From Tethya wilhelma (lineage: Eukaryota; Porifera; Demospongiae; Tethyida; Tethyidae): 64,000 nt of DNA. Position numbers and translations under genes: made by a program. Below, piece after piece: positions 28,168-39,642 of the stretch. The stretch lies in NCBI GenBank assembly GCA_964030475.1, contig CAXIPT010000007.1, forward strand, positions 247,571 to 311,570. The letters run 5' to 3'. A model generated the notes under the pieces. The model did no database searches. It was given only the letters and a program-made list of their open reading frames with translations, and was not told the DNA's origin. Every line of letters begins with the position of its first letter. The first letter of the stretch is position 1.

Positions 28168-29743
28168 TCAAGGCCTACATGTAAAATCCATGCGTCTCTT
28201 CAAACTGCTAGTTATTGTTATAATACAATTTGCAGCTAAAACTAACTTCTTCTGCTTGTGGAGCTCCTCCTCCAGTTGATACACCCTCTCTTTGAGGGTG
28301 TTCCTCTCCTCCAGAATGGGAACCAGTTCCCTCACAAACACCTGAGGCTCATCCAGGTTCAGAGTCATGCTCCTCGGCCTGTCTTGAGATTGAGAGAGCT
28401 TACGGGACAATAACTGAGCTCTAGTGATATTCTCCTTGAAAGTTTTTTCCAACAATTCTTTGCTGGTGAGTTTTTCATCTTCTTTTTTTATTTCATCATT
28501 CTTCTCCTTCCAGCTGTCAGTGATGGTGAGGGCATGGAGTCGCCTGATGGAACTTGCCACTGACTCACCACGTTTAGATCCAGAGTCAAGGTCGCTGTAA
28601 GATCGAGTTGATTCGGTGATGGCCTCTGCTCTACTTGTCTGTGTTGAAACTAGCTTTGTTCCCAGGCGTTGCAGAGGAGTAAAGGTTGAGGCTGTTGTCT
28701 TGGAAACAGAAGATGTTGTCATGGAAACTGAAGATGATGTCAGAGTTTCACGTGGAGCTGAAGCTGGTGAAGCGTTTCCACCTCCATCTGTGATGCCATC
28801 TTTAGACAAAGATGGTTCTGTTTTACTACTTCCTCCATTGCACTGACCAGTGTCTCTGGGGGACAGTAAAGGAGTCTTGGAGTTGGTCGATAAAGAGATG
28901 GTGCCGTCTTCTTCAGAGTGTTCTTGGCTTGCAGTGATGGTCTCCTCTGGTACAACAGCTAGTGAGTCAGGTTTGTCGAAGGATTTCAGTCGTGGAATTT
29001 GGTGAACGGTTTGCATCACCGATTCATAAATCTACACACAGAAATGGAAAGAGAGGTTCGTAAATTAATCAATCTAGCAGGGAGGACCCCCCACAGCTGC
29101 CACTCAATCGATTAACCATTCTCACCTCTTGTTTGTTTTCATCGTCAAAAACAATAATGGCGTCCTTTAAGACCTGCTTAAGATTATTGTTCTCCTCCAC
29201 CAGTGTCTAAATGACATGACAGAGAAAAGGATCACCACATACTGTCAAGCTAGCTACCATCAGACCTCATACAAGTTCCTACTACCATGCAATAACTACA
29301 TGCTCCATGTTTTTTCTTACACAAGCAAATGTGAGCAGCTGGTCAAGGTCTTGCTGCATGTCAGAGGTGGTGCTGCTGTTTGATAGTCTCCTCCCAGCTG
29401 ATTGAGACCTCTCTTCTCTAGTACCCCCTGTGTCCAATGAAGACATCCCCCCGCCCCCTCCTCCTTTTCCCAGGCTACCTTGACGCTCAACAGCAGGTGG
29501 TTTCTTTGAGAGGAAAGATGTTGAAGAGAAGGTTCTTGGAACAGTGGCAGCTGGCTCAATGGAGAGAGAGAGCTCAGTGTACTAGGTGTGTGTGTATGTG
29601 TGTATATGTTTTCATGTATACATGGCAATAAAATAATCCATACTAGATAATAGAAGCGGTTAATAGGCCTAAAACAAAATCATCTCTAAGAGTTTAAATC
29701 ATCTTACTGTGTCTGAGTTGAGTAGTTCTGTCTCTGAGTCCAT
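28168..29743 (-). CDS. Unidentified coiled-coil protein, 404 residues
   Basis: Not recognised. Four exons join in frame: 29708-29743, 29321-29554, 29126-29206, 28168-29031 (1215 nt). The protein starts MDSETELLNSDT, has a Ser/Gly-rich low-complexity region (residues ~13-90), a first predicted coil around LVEENNNLKQVLKDAIIVFD, a long Ser/Thr-rich middle and a second coil around LVPILEERNTLKERVYQLEE near the C-terminus. No enzyme motif or signal peptide. The 3' exon is read through to the stop at 28168; the last ~25 residues after HKQKK could instead be intron, as no clear donor or further exon was found. It is head to head with NUDT9 (about 160-250 bp apart) and 205 bp upstream of adaptor gene B in the same orientation. 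Confidence 0.75.
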
Positions 29744-29903
29744 TATGCCTGCCTCTCTATATGTAAACTTTGACCCAATAATTATTTGCATGAATCGCTT
29801 CAATGACTTCGCATGCAAATATTATAGCACAACCAGCCCCGCCTCTTTTTGTAGAGGGCGTCCCCGTACATCTCCGTATACTTAGAACTCATGACCTTAC
29901 CCA

Positions 29904-31215
29904 ATGCAAAGACTCTCTCTGTGTGTCTCAACTATATTCTTCTCCATTTCTCCGATTGGCCTGAAGTTTAGGACACTAACACTAGTAACAATGTCCGGAT
30001 TGAATGTTAAGGGTCGTCTGACCGACTACCAAGGTGGGGTGAAACGATTTCCAGTGCCTGATGACAAAGTATCTTGGAGTGTGGATTGGCCTGAATACTC
30101 ACCAGTAGACTATACTGCACCGTCAGTATTGGCCGGTCCTGTGTGGGCTGACCCGGAAATCAGGTCAGAAATCAGCATGCATTAGGACACACACACATGC
30201 ATGCATTGTCCTATAGCAAAATATCGTAGATTATGTTTGTGTACATAATAATTATTTTACATACGCATGTACAGAAAAAGTGGAACCCCTCAACCCAACT
30301 ATAATACGCTGGATGGAAAAGTGGATCGTAGAAGCCATACAGGAACATACGAAGTGGTCGATGGAGTGCCCCGGAATCCTCTCGGTAGAACGGGACTAAT
30401 TGGCAGGGGGTTACTCGGCCGATGGGGACCCAATCACGCTGCCGATCCCATTGTGACCCGTTGGAAGAGAGACGAGAAAGGAGCGAAGGTTATGATGGAC
30501 GGGAAACCTCTCTTGGAGTTTGTGGCCATCAAGAGAAGAGACAACAACCAGTGGGCCATCCCAGGGGTAAGGGAGAGAGAGAGAAGAGATGGTCCTTAGT
30601 GTGTGTGTGTATGTACAATAAGAGGGATTGTCACTTTTGTGCATTTGCTGACTCATGGCTTAGTATACATTTGCATGTGATCAATCATGTGACCAAATCC
30701 CACTGCAACACATTGCAATTTGAGAGATTTAAGAAGATTTGCCAGCTCAGAAATAGTACTCTTTGTTTTGTACTTCGCCCTTAGCTATAGACCTTCTTCT
30801 GACAAACTTACCAGTCTAAGAACAAAGTTAATGATAACATAATTATTCAATTTAAAACACAATGGAATGAGAAGAGAGAATCTGTTGTCACCTAATCAAT
30901 CTGTTGTTTCTTTCCCCAGGGCATGGTGGAGCCGGGGGACACTGTCTCTCGGACTCTAAGGAAGGAGTTTGGGGAGGAGGCCATGAATAGCATGGAGGCA
31001 TCGGAGGAAGAGAAGAAGAAAATAGAAGAACAGATTGAGCTTCTCTTTAAAGAGGGGGAAAAGGTGTGTGTGCCCCTGTAATTAGTGAACTGATTTAATG
31101 AAGTCTTTGTTGGTACTCTCACAGCTCTATTCCGGCTGTGTGGATGATCCCCGGAACACAGACAACGCCTGGATGGAGACTGTAGCGTTTAACTTCCATG
31201 ACGAAACTGGTTAGC

Positions 31216-31250
<35 letters not shown>

Positions 31251-31393
31251 AATCACTAAAGAAGATCAAGCTCAGTGCTGGCGACGATGCTGGAGATGTG
31301 GCATGGAAAGATGTCACTAGCAAGCTGTCTCTTCACGCTAGCCATCTCTATTTTGTTCAAGCAGCAGCCAAACTGAGAAATGCAGCTTGGTAG
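29904..31393 (+). CDS. NUDT9: ADP-ribose pyrophosphatase NUDT9
   Basis: Hydrolyses ADP-ribose to AMP and ribose 5-phosphate; the vertebrate enzyme is mitochondrial. Five exons: 29904-30163, 30275-30566, 30920-31063, 31125-31209, 31248-31393. From the internal ATG at 29991 the product has 279 residues; the upstream in-frame ATG at 29904 adds 29 residues ([13 protein letters not shown]...) that look like a targeting leader, as in the human protein, so I give the longer form. Diagnostic segments: [38 protein letters not shown], and [17 protein letters not shown]. The Nudix box is [14 protein letters not shown] + RKEFGEEAM: the GX5E glutamate is Asp and the RE arginine is Lys, while the catalytic EFGEE core is intact. 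Intron 4 contains a CA tract. Confidence 0.95.
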
Positions 31394-31520
31394 ATCGAGA
31401 AGCTGATACTAGTTTGATTTTCTACTTTCATTTATTTAAAAAAAATGTATGGCATGTTAATACTTATACAGCATAACAACTGTTAAAAATACAAATCACA
31501 TAGAAAAAGAAAAAAACGTT

Positions 31521-34103
31521 TCAAAAACTGATAAACTTGTCTTGCCTGCTCTGCAGTTCTCCTCTCCTGTGTGGTGCGAGGTGGGGCCTGGTAGGCCGAT
31601 GATGTCTAGCATCCGCTAGTCTTCTCTCCAGGTGTTTCAGCCTCCCCTCCAGCTCATCTATCCTAGAGCTCTGTCTGTGGACCACTGGTTGTAGCACTGG
31701 AGGAGGAGGGGAGGTGGTGGCTGCTGTGTGGGTCTTTGAGTTCTCCAGACGTTTGCACTTCTCTGAGAGTCTTGCAAGCTCTGCACTCAAGGAGTGGATG
31801 GTTTCATCTTTTTTCTTCAAGAGGTCCTCTTCTCTGTGCTGTGTGTGCTGTCTCAAGGTCTCTCCAAGTCTAGCATTCTCTCTGCTGAGGGTGGACACAG
31901 TGTCTGTCTGGTGTTGTGCAGCTAGCAGTGATTCAAGACGGTTAATAGCTTTTTCCTGCTGGCTACAGGTGTCGTAACACTTGCGATACTTTTCCACTTT
32001 GGTTTGCAAATCTTGCACCAGCTTCTGTTGTGTTGTATGCACCTCTTGCAGTCTGATGTAGTCTTCTTCATGGTCAGCCAACTTCTCCAGCTTTGTGCAA
32101 AGATCTGAGATGGTTCTCTGGTGTGATTTACGAGCCTCTTTTTCAGAAGTTAGTCGTTGGGAGAGCTCAAGAATTTTAGAGATCAGATCATTGTTTGTAA
32201 GCGTCTGGAGCTGGGCCATGTTAGTGCTGGAAGCAATATCTCTCTTGCGTTTCTCCAGTTCATCGTTCACTTGTTGTAGCTGCTTGTTCTCCAATCTCAG
32301 TGCCATGATGTCAGCACCTAATTTACGCAATGCTTCTTTGTAATAGTCTTCATCAAAGTCGCCACTCTCAGCAGGGTCAACTGATCCACTAGCTTGATTG
32401 GTTTGAAGAGGTGTAACTGGTTCACTTCTAGCTCGATGTGAATTGGTCTGAAGTGGGAGAGCAAGTTGAAACGGGACTGGCTCCATTCCTCTAGGAGAGT
32501 GAGGTGGAGAGCTGGTGGCTGATGGAATGGCAGTGGTTGGTTCAGTGAATACCAGGTCACCAAATGCTGGCAGGTCTTTCATTCTCCTTTCAATCTCTGA
32601 CGTCATGAACTCGAGCTGCTTCTCTTTCCATCGAATCACTCCAGATATCTTAGTCGTGATGGGAGCTATCAGAGACTGTGTGATCTCTTCTTTGGTAAGC
32701 TCCCAGTAGACGCCCAGATGGTTCTCAGGACTGTGAAGGACCCTCTGCACACTCAGTGGGAGTTTGAGAGTAGCCGAGGCAATATCTCTGGTGTTCCACC
32801 ACAGCTGAGTGTTGGTGTCATCGCTCACATACAGAGTGATGGACAGCCTCATAGGTGAGGAGGTGAGGGTGCTACTGAAGTAGACATCAGCAGGGAAGAA
32901 ATAGTAAGCAGGTACTGTCATCATTGTAGAGGCAGACTTGAATCTTATCACGGAAATGTTGACATTGTCAGAGGAGCTCTCATTGTGAAGTCTTTCAGAG
33001 CTACCATTGGAGATACGAGTGCATAAGACGATGCTTCTGTTCTCAAGTGAAGAGTTGTTTAGTTCTATTCCATGAATGAGCACCTCAAGGCCTTCGTAGT
33101 CGGGGTAGTCTGAAACAGACGGTCTGTGGACCAGCGAGATCACGACTGATGGCTCTCGGGCATTTTGTGAGCTTGAAGGATTAAAAGTTCCCGGCTTTAC
33201 CCGCCATTTCCAATTATACTCCCAGTTATAGTGCCTGAATGGCACCAAACTGCGCAGCTGATGAACTGCTGAGAAGAGTAGGGTATTGTTGGCCAAATGT
33301 AACTCGAGGAATTCATCCAAGCTTCGACATTTGAGTGTGACGACTTTAAGTGCCGGCACCATCCATAGTGTACCACTGTCATTAAACAGCGTGTCGTTCT
33401 TGATGTCCCCAGATCTTCCGATGCAGGCTATTGGATTCAAGCTGTTGGGAGAGTATTGGCTAGCAGAACGCACACAGTGAAATATGACTGTGACAGTCGG
33501 TCTATCAGTTGGTGAAGGAGCAAGACACAATGCTTCACTCTCTCTCGCAACTAGCTCAGAGATCTCGACTCTTGCGGACGAAGTCGGAGAGGACAGCTGC
33601 TCCTGCACCATCCTCAGTGTGAGGATCGACTGCTGGCTCTTTATCTTGGGCTTTGGAGCTGGCTTCCTGCTGCTCACTTTAAACGAGATCTTTCCAACCA
33701 CCTTGCTGATGGCGGTGCCTTGGATTGGAGCGGTGAGAAGGGCTAGCTGGGTCTGTCTCATGATGTCACCTGCACTCAGATCAAGGCAGGGGATATTAGT
33801 AGGGGCTGACCCACGAAATGTGATTGGAAACAGACATTTTCCGATTTCAAGAGCACCATTATCACTGCTGATTGCTGTGAACAGTAGAGCCACCAGGTTG
33901 GGACTGGACTCGCGAAATGTGAACCTAAATTTTGGAAGGAGTGTGTTTTGAGCAAGAGAGTTGTTTGAGGTAGTGCCAATGAGGTTTCCCAGTGACGTCT
34001 CTGACTGTATCTCTCCACTACCGCTCTCCTCAGCTTTGCAGTGAAGCTTGAAACGTTTTGATGTCTTCACAGAGAGGCTTACAACGTCAATGTGCAGCTC
34101 CAT
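31521..34103 (-). CDS. CCDC33-like protein with N-terminal C2-like region and long coiled coil
   Basis: Single uninterrupted ORF of 860 codons, unusual in this intron-rich window. The N-terminal ~500 residues are beta-rich, in two halves resembling C2-type domains (MELHIDVVSLSVKTSKRFKL; later HLGVYWELTKEEI). After a Ser/Pro linker, residues ~600-850 form a coiled coil starting DEDYYKEALRKLGADIMALR, with KLVQDLQTKVEKYRKCYD and a His-rich end. This order and the YxxALxKxxxDIxxLR coil start resemble vertebrate CCDC33, a testis/ciliary protein; the match is from memory of the family pattern and is moderate. Its start is 240 bp from the divergent MRPL18 start. Confidence 0.6.
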   Translation of the reverse strand: MELHIDVVSLSVKTSKRFKLHCKAEESGSGEIQSETSLGNLIGTTSNNSLAQNTLLPKFRFTFRESSPNLVALLFTAISSDNGALEIGKCLFPITFRGSAPTNIPCLDLSAGDIMRQTQLALLTAPIQGTAISKVVGKISFKVSSRKPAPKPKIKSQQSILTLRMVQEQLSSPTSSARVEISELVARESEALCLAPSPTDRPTVTVIFHCVRSASQYSPNSLNPIACIGRSGDIKNDTLFNDSGTLWMVPALKVVTLKCRSLDEFLELHLANNTLLFSAVHQLRSLVPFRHYNWEYNWKWRVKPGTFNPSSSQNAREPSVVISLVHRPSVSDYPDYEGLEVLIHGIELNNSSLENRSIVLCTRISNGSSERLHNESSSDNVNISVIRFKSASTMMTVPAYYFFPADVYFSSTLTSSPMRLSITLYVSDDTNTQLWWNTRDIASATLKLPLSVQRVLHSPENHLGVYWELTKEEITQSLIAPITTKISGVIRWKEKQLEFMTSEIERRMKDLPAFGDLVFTEPTTAIPSATSSPPHSPRGMEPVPFQLALPLQTNSHRARSEPVTPLQTNQASGSVDPAESGDFDEDYYKEALRKLGADIMALRLENKQLQQVNDELEKRKRDIASSTNMAQLQTLTNNDLISKILELSQRLTSEKEARKSHQRTISDLCTKLEKLADHEEDYIRLQEVHTTQQKLVQDLQTKVEKYRKCYDTCSQQEKAINRLESLLAAQHQTDTVSTLSRENARLGETLRQHTQHREEDLLKKKDETIHSLSAELARLSEKCKRLENSKTHTAATTSPPPPVLQPVVHRQSSRIDELEGRLKHLERRLADARHHRPTRPHLAPHRRGELQSRQDKFISF

Positions 34104-34343
34104 ACGTTTGAACGTTTATTTCTTGCGAGTTCAACTCATCAAACTGGAAAACACTGCTCAAAGTATCTTCTCCTGGAGTTTGAAATCATTAGGTGAGCTT
34201 GAAGAGACTGTAGAGATAAAATTCAACGCAGTTTATCACTTTCTTTCTCAACTGGCAGCTGTCCTTTTTCACTTCAGCCCCGCCTTCACGATATGACGTA
34301 ATTTTCGGTTCAAGGTGCAAAGTTCAAAGTTTAACCTACCCAC
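34104..34343. promoter_or_regulatory. Divergent promoter CCDC33-like / MRPL18
   Basis: 240 bp between divergent start codons, so both promoters must lie here or in untranslated exons. No specific element was identified. Confidence 0.4.
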
Positions 34344-35182
34344 ATGGCCGCTGGAGTCATAAAAATACACAGATGCTTCTCTCCAAAGACCTCTGGACTG
34401 TTTCTGAGAAGGATTAGAGAAATATACAACCTTACCAATGAAGTAGCCGTGGCCAGATTCTCTTCAAGTCATCCAGCCTCCGGGGATAGAGCGTACAGGA
34501 GTGTGAACTCACAGCATGGCTCAAGACCACACACAAATGCTGCTGCATTGGAGAGTGGAGTGACCATGTACTTTAATAATCGTAATCCTAGAAGTTTAGA
34601 GTTGCTAGGCGTAGCAGAGAAGCCAAAAGGCTTTGCTACGAGACACAAAAGAGTGGACTATTATCACAGGTAATTTGATATAGCCAAGTAACCATAGTAA
34701 CATAATTTAATGTGAATTTTTCCATCATTCTCCAATAGACTAATGCTGGTTGTCTCCTCTAATCATGTTTCTGCCTACGTCAACCATAACAACGGAGTCA
34801 AAGTCGTTGAAGCGTCCACTAGGGAATTCCCCATTGCCAGACACCTCTACAAGACATCGGATGTGGCAGCTGCTTTCAATATAGGACGTGTGATCGCCAC
34901 ACGGTGTAAGGAGTCGGGACTGTATAGGGTGATGTGGGAGCATAAGTGGGACAGGAAACACAAGAAGGTGAGTAACTGGGATTTGTTTAATCTAGTCAAT
35001 CCAGTCAGATAGTTGACCCAGTAATCTAGTCAAACTATAGAAAATATAGTCAGTTAGCAATTCTGAGATCTTTGCATGTATAGGTGATTGCTTTTCTGAA
35101 AGGAGTTAAAGATGGAGGACTGATTTTAAACGAACCACGTCCAAGAAAGGATCTCCCTCCGCCTGGAGAACTACCTCGGTAG
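34344..35182 (+). CDS. MRPL18: Mitochondrial large-subunit ribosomal protein uL18m
   Basis: 5S rRNA-binding family protein of the mitochondrial ribosome; in mammals it also helps import 5S rRNA. Three exons 34344-34669, 34739-34967, 35084-35182 (654 nt, 217 residues). The N-terminal ~60 residues are basic and Ser-rich with no acidic run, as for a mitochondrial presequence. The uL18 domain follows: FNNRNPRSLELLGVAEKPKG, SNHVSAYVNHNNGVKVVEAS, STREFPIARHLYKTSDVAAA, NIGRVIATRCKESGL, and C-terminal GGLILNEPRPRKDLPPPGEL. Phases agree. It lies head to head with the CCDC33-like gene. Confidence 0.93.
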
Positions 35183-35688
35183 CCATTGTACTTATCATAA
35201 TATGACATTGTCTCCTCATTATTGTTGTGTTGTGCAATCTTGCAATGGTGAATTATAATTATTTATAAACAATAATTGATTATCTGATGATAAAGTTAGC
35301 ATGAATAGACACACACATATACACACACACAAGGATAGTAACATTCAATTCACACAAGATGTAGAAATAACAATACTGTTGGCTGATTTCTAGTGATCAA
35401 TGTTAGCTCTGTTCTTGGGCTTGACTTAATGAGATATGGGTGAATGAATCAAGACTGAAAGAGAAAAAGTAAAGCACATCTAATTTATCACTCTTCATGA
35501 ACATACTAATTAAGTTTATTACACTCAAGTGACAGTCAGCACAGACAATAATATTACTAATAAACCAGCTGACACCTTTATGTGCAGCTGCCAGTAATTA
35601 TGGCTATATACATATATACATATATATATACGCAGCTGCTGCTGCTGCCTGGGAGTGACTGTGAGTGACACACATGCTTACATCTCTC
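35183..35688. other. Intergenic, no gene seen
   Basis: 3' flanks of two convergent genes. AT-rich with short CA and TA tracts (about 35312-35332 and 35600-35630); no open exon with splice signals. Confidence 0.6.
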
Positions 35689-35793
35689 TCACTCGAGTTT
35701 GTGATCTTGGTTTCCTGATGACACTGACCCGATAGCGTGAGGCAGGAGGTTGGGTGGGGGATTGGACTTGGTACCTCCTAAGCTCCCTGTATT

Positions 35794-35852
<59 letters not shown>

Positions 35853-37099
35853 NGAGAGAGAGAGAGTCAGTCTGTGCATCATTATGAACATACAATAATA
35901 ATCAAGGGGCTAAGAACAAGAGTTGCCATTCCAACAATTTAATGTGGGAAATTGTCTGAAAAGCCCCAAAAAACTAATAAAATCATAGACCCTCTTCTAC
36001 TAAAATGTTCAAAATTCAAAATTACTAGAAAGTCTCCAGTTTAGAAACACAACTTTAAGGTATATATTGGAAATGTATGTATTGGAAAACATTTGCTAGA
36101 GTATTGACACATTTGATGGAATAGCTAGTGAAACTAAAGCTATAGATCGACAAACTTTCCCCAAAATACAAGTGTATACTTATTATGAATTATCTACCAG
36201 TGGTGGGTTCGGCCAATGGAGTGGATGCTGGTGGTGTCTTGACAAGATTGCTCATGAGCTCTAGCTTCATTTGCAGCTCTGAATTCTTAGTCTCCATACT
36301 CTCCAGCTTCAGAGTAAGAGCCATCTTCTCTCTCTGCTCTCTGCGATGCTTCTCATGTAACTCATGTAACTCCTGGGTGGACGCAAGACAAGCAATGAAC
36401 AGATCAATTAATAACAGCTGCAGAGTTCAAAAGTTATTGTGCAGAGAAGGAAAGTGCAAGACCACGTTGTAGGCTGATATTAGAATGTGATATTGTACTT
36501 GTGGGCTGACATGATATTTATGGTACCAGTGCATTTGGTACTATAATTACTGTCATCTTTGAAGTTGCCCAATCTGGCCTGTTTACTCTGAAGTAATTTG
36601 GTAGATCCCTTTTGCTTCAAAAGAGAGATAAATTACCCTTTGGACAAACATCCTACGTCAGCTACGGCTAGCTCATATGGTAGAGGGCGGGGCTCATCAA
36701 CTTCCATGTTTGGCTAGGGATTGGCATACCACAGTTGCAGTCATGCGTGCCATTGTTGTCCAACCTTTTATGCTGGCCTAGCTACTTGCATACCTTTTCT
36801 GAAGTCTTCAGCTCTCGTATCTCTCTCGCTAGGTTATCGTTTTCCAGCATGAGCTTGCCATTCTTCACCATCAGTCTCTGGTTCTCTTCAAACGTGGTCT
36901 CCAAGTGTTCCAAAGCCTTCACCACTGTGGCTATGTGCTCGGCGAGATACGTGTTGCCGAATTGCGCCAGTAGCTGGTGGAATTGCTCCCCCACTCTCTG
37001 AGCTAGGTCGTAGATGTCCTTCATTTGCAGCTGGTGATGCTGCTGCTGCTGCGGCTGAGCCGGAGGATTGCTTGCTTGTGAAGTCTCACCACTGGCCAT
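35689..37099 (-). CDS. Unidentified small coiled-coil protein, 192 residues
   Basis: Not recognised. Three exons 36794-37099, 36198-36372, 35689-35786 (579 nt) join in frame. The N-terminus is Gln/His-rich (QPQQQQHHQLQ), then a helical region DIYDLAQRVGEQFHQLLAQF and AEHIATVVKALEHLETTFEE leads into a continuous coiled coil through REIRELKTSEK and ELHELHEKHRREQREK to LQMKLELMSNLV. A short polar tail (GGTKSNPPPNLL) ends the protein. An in-frame ATG at 37138 would add 13 residues; 37099 is preferred because what follows is low complexity typical of a start. The second intron has a CA tract interrupted by a single N (35853). Confidence 0.8.
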
Positions 37100-37306
37100 C
37101 TCTCTATCTGTGATCTGTTTCAAATCACAAGACCTCATGCATATTTATACATTTTGGGACCGACTGCAATTGCAATTACGTAATAGGTTATGACGACATG
37201 CATTACAACGCCCACGCAATCTAGTTATGTGTATGCCAATGTATGTACATCCTGTGAATTTCAATTGCAATAATAACTATTAATAATCTGTAGTGAGTGT
37301 CCCTGG

Positions 37307-38932
37307 CTAGATGACTCGTTTGACTTCAAAGAATCTCTTGAGGTAATAGATCTGTCCGAACGTCATGGCAATGAGGAGGAAGGACTCAAACACCGACCAC
37401 CACACGACACGAGAGTTGGTGTTGTCATTGACTACACAGGAATGAATGTATTAATGAGGTTGTGGGTGTGTGGTAACGAACAGGGACTTACTCATTCGAT
37501 GGATTCTCTCTCGTACTTCCATGTATTCCTGCTCGTGTTTGATCACAGTCAACCCCATTGAGAGCTCACTGACCATCTCCTCCAGCTTGCCTTGCTCTGC
37601 ACAAGAGGTTAGTGTGTTGGTACGTTACTTGAAAGTCAAGCTACAAAGATTTAACTGACAAGCAAATAAGTATCATTATATAGCTTCATTAACTACAGGC
37701 CAATCCTCTCAACCCCTGGCTCGAGGCAGGGATCTGAGGATGAGGATATCTGCTTCCATTTTGTTTAAATTCAAAGACATTATGGTCCGAACTATAATAT
37801 AGCACAAAAATAATGTCATGTAGCTTTCATAAGGGAGTTTCTGGTTGGGTATTAGTCATTATTAAATTATATTCTTGTTCACCAACCCAGTATGCAGATC
37901 AAACTTTAATTCTGTTTTCAATCTGCATACTGGGTTGGTGAACAAGAATATAATACCATGTAGCACAAAATATTGGCAGGAATAAAATTTGGCGGATTGT
38001 CAAAGTTCATGTGGATTTAATAGTATAAATCCTTACCAAAACTGCCAATTTTAAAATCTGCCACATTTTTTGTGCTATACAGTATGAAGTACAGATGGCC
38101 TGTTTTAAAATACATGGTGCCTTAAGACCCCGGTCCGTATACTAAGCAAAATATATTGTAGTCAATGGAACCGTGACTCTACACCTGTACGCTGGAGTGC
38201 CGGTAAATCTGGATACTGTAAACAGGCAATACAAAATCAAAGTATACGGACTATCACGTCTTAGACACCTTGTTTTAAACATTACACGAGGCCGTGAAGC
38301 TACCACTCACCGTCCCCATTTGCCGGGTCCTTAGGAGCCTCTCCAATGGCCATGTCAAACATGACGGTCTTGGGTGTCATGGACGACATCTGGTTGCCAA
38401 AGCAATACCTGTACACACCATCCATGTGAGCAGCAAACGTGTACTTGCCACTTGACTCACGCTCGCCAGAGTAGATGACCTTCTCATCAGGGCCTGTGAT
38501 CTAGGCAGAATAGATCAACACAAAGAGATGGTTTATTATACGACATAAACTAATGGTACTTCATTCATAGCCAAATTATAAAACTTAAGTTTTTGTTTAT
38601 ATCTTACACACCTGATATAAATGGCATAGTCTTAACAAAATACTTAATAGAATCAATATGAAGACTTATTATTTAAAACTCAATGGGGGTAGTTACTTCA
38701 TACTATTATTAGAAACATCCCAATCTTTCATACCCACCTTGACATCAATGTCCAGGAAACCTCCTTCCACTACCTCAAAAGTGAGACTCAGTTTCATACC
38801 AGAGCTCACTCTGTCGAAGTAGCACTCCTCTGCATGTGCATCCACGTTGACGAAGTAAGCCAATGTGCCTGGTAACAGCCAGACGAAGGATAATGCTAAT
38901 AGCACTAAATTTCTTTCACTCCTAGGCGCCAT
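37307..38932 (-). CDS. TMED2: TMED2 (p24 beta), COPI/COPII vesicle cargo receptor
   Basis: p24-family type I membrane protein that cycles between ER and Golgi and sorts GPI-anchored and other cargo. Exons 38738-38932, 38311-38500, 37492-37596, 37307-37431 (615 nt, 204 residues). Signal peptide [24 protein letters not shown] domain with [27 protein letters not shown] and [19 protein letters not shown], a luminal coiled coil ([27 protein letters not shown]), a transmembrane segment ([18 protein letters not shown]) and the cytosolic tail [13 protein letters not shown] with the FF COPII signal. The two Cys that form the GOLD disulphide are present. It shares a very short divergent promoter with NLE1. 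Confidence 0.95.
37789..38090. mobile_element. MITE-like insertion in a TMED2 intron with a nested 34-bp hairpin
   Basis: TATAGCACAAAAA near 37796 is mirrored by TTTTTGTGCTATA near 38078, giving a ~300-bp inverted-repeat element. Inside it, 37866-37899 and 37921-37954 are perfect 34-bp inverted repeats (core TTCACCAACCCAGTATGCAG) separated by 21 bp. No ORF. Confidence 0.55.
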
Positions 38933-39008
38933 TTTGTTTTGTTCTAAATACGCGTAAATGGCCACGTGGCGAAAAAGTAATTTCAAACAGACCCACGTGG
39001 CAGAGACA
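38933..39008. promoter_or_regulatory. Divergent promoter TMED2 / NLE1
   Basis: Between the TMED2 start (38932) and the NLE1 start, which is 25 bp away if the first ATG (38958) is used and 76 bp away if the second (39009) is used. Contains two CCACGTGGC-like E-box motifs (about 38961 and 38993) of the CACGTG type bound by Myc/USF-class factors. Confidence 0.5.
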
Positions 39009-39547
39009 ATGGAAGTAGACGGAGAAAAGAAGCGAATATTGGCTCAGTTCGAGAGTGATGATGGCTCTCTGGTTGGCACGCCATTCGACCTACCATCTGA
39101 CGTCGACCAAGAGTCTCTCAGCCTGCTATGCAACGCGGTCTTGCAAAATGTAAGCCCATTCATAAACTAGTGGTCAATTTGGCGGCCGTTTGCATACATA
39201 TATGTCAATATGTAGGAAGAGCAGCTGCCATATGAGTTCTATGTCTCTGAGACGGAGGTCAGGGGGACGTTGGCAGAGACGCTGGAGAGGGCGGGGCACT
39301 CTGAGACAGAGAAGGTACTACAGATAAGGTATCTACCTCAGGCAAAGTTCAAAGTTCAAGCTGTGACAAGATGTTCAAGCAGTATTCCTGGTATGTTGTA
39401 CACAGTATGAGTTGTGTCTACATTGAAAGTGAATGTGTTTTAATGTCTCGACAGGCCATACTGAAGCTGTCATAGCAGTTAGATTCAGTCCTGATGGAAA
39501 GTAAGGAAAGCCAGACCATTCTGAAATAGAATCCTTTATAGCTGTCT

Positions 39548-39642
<95 letters not shown>

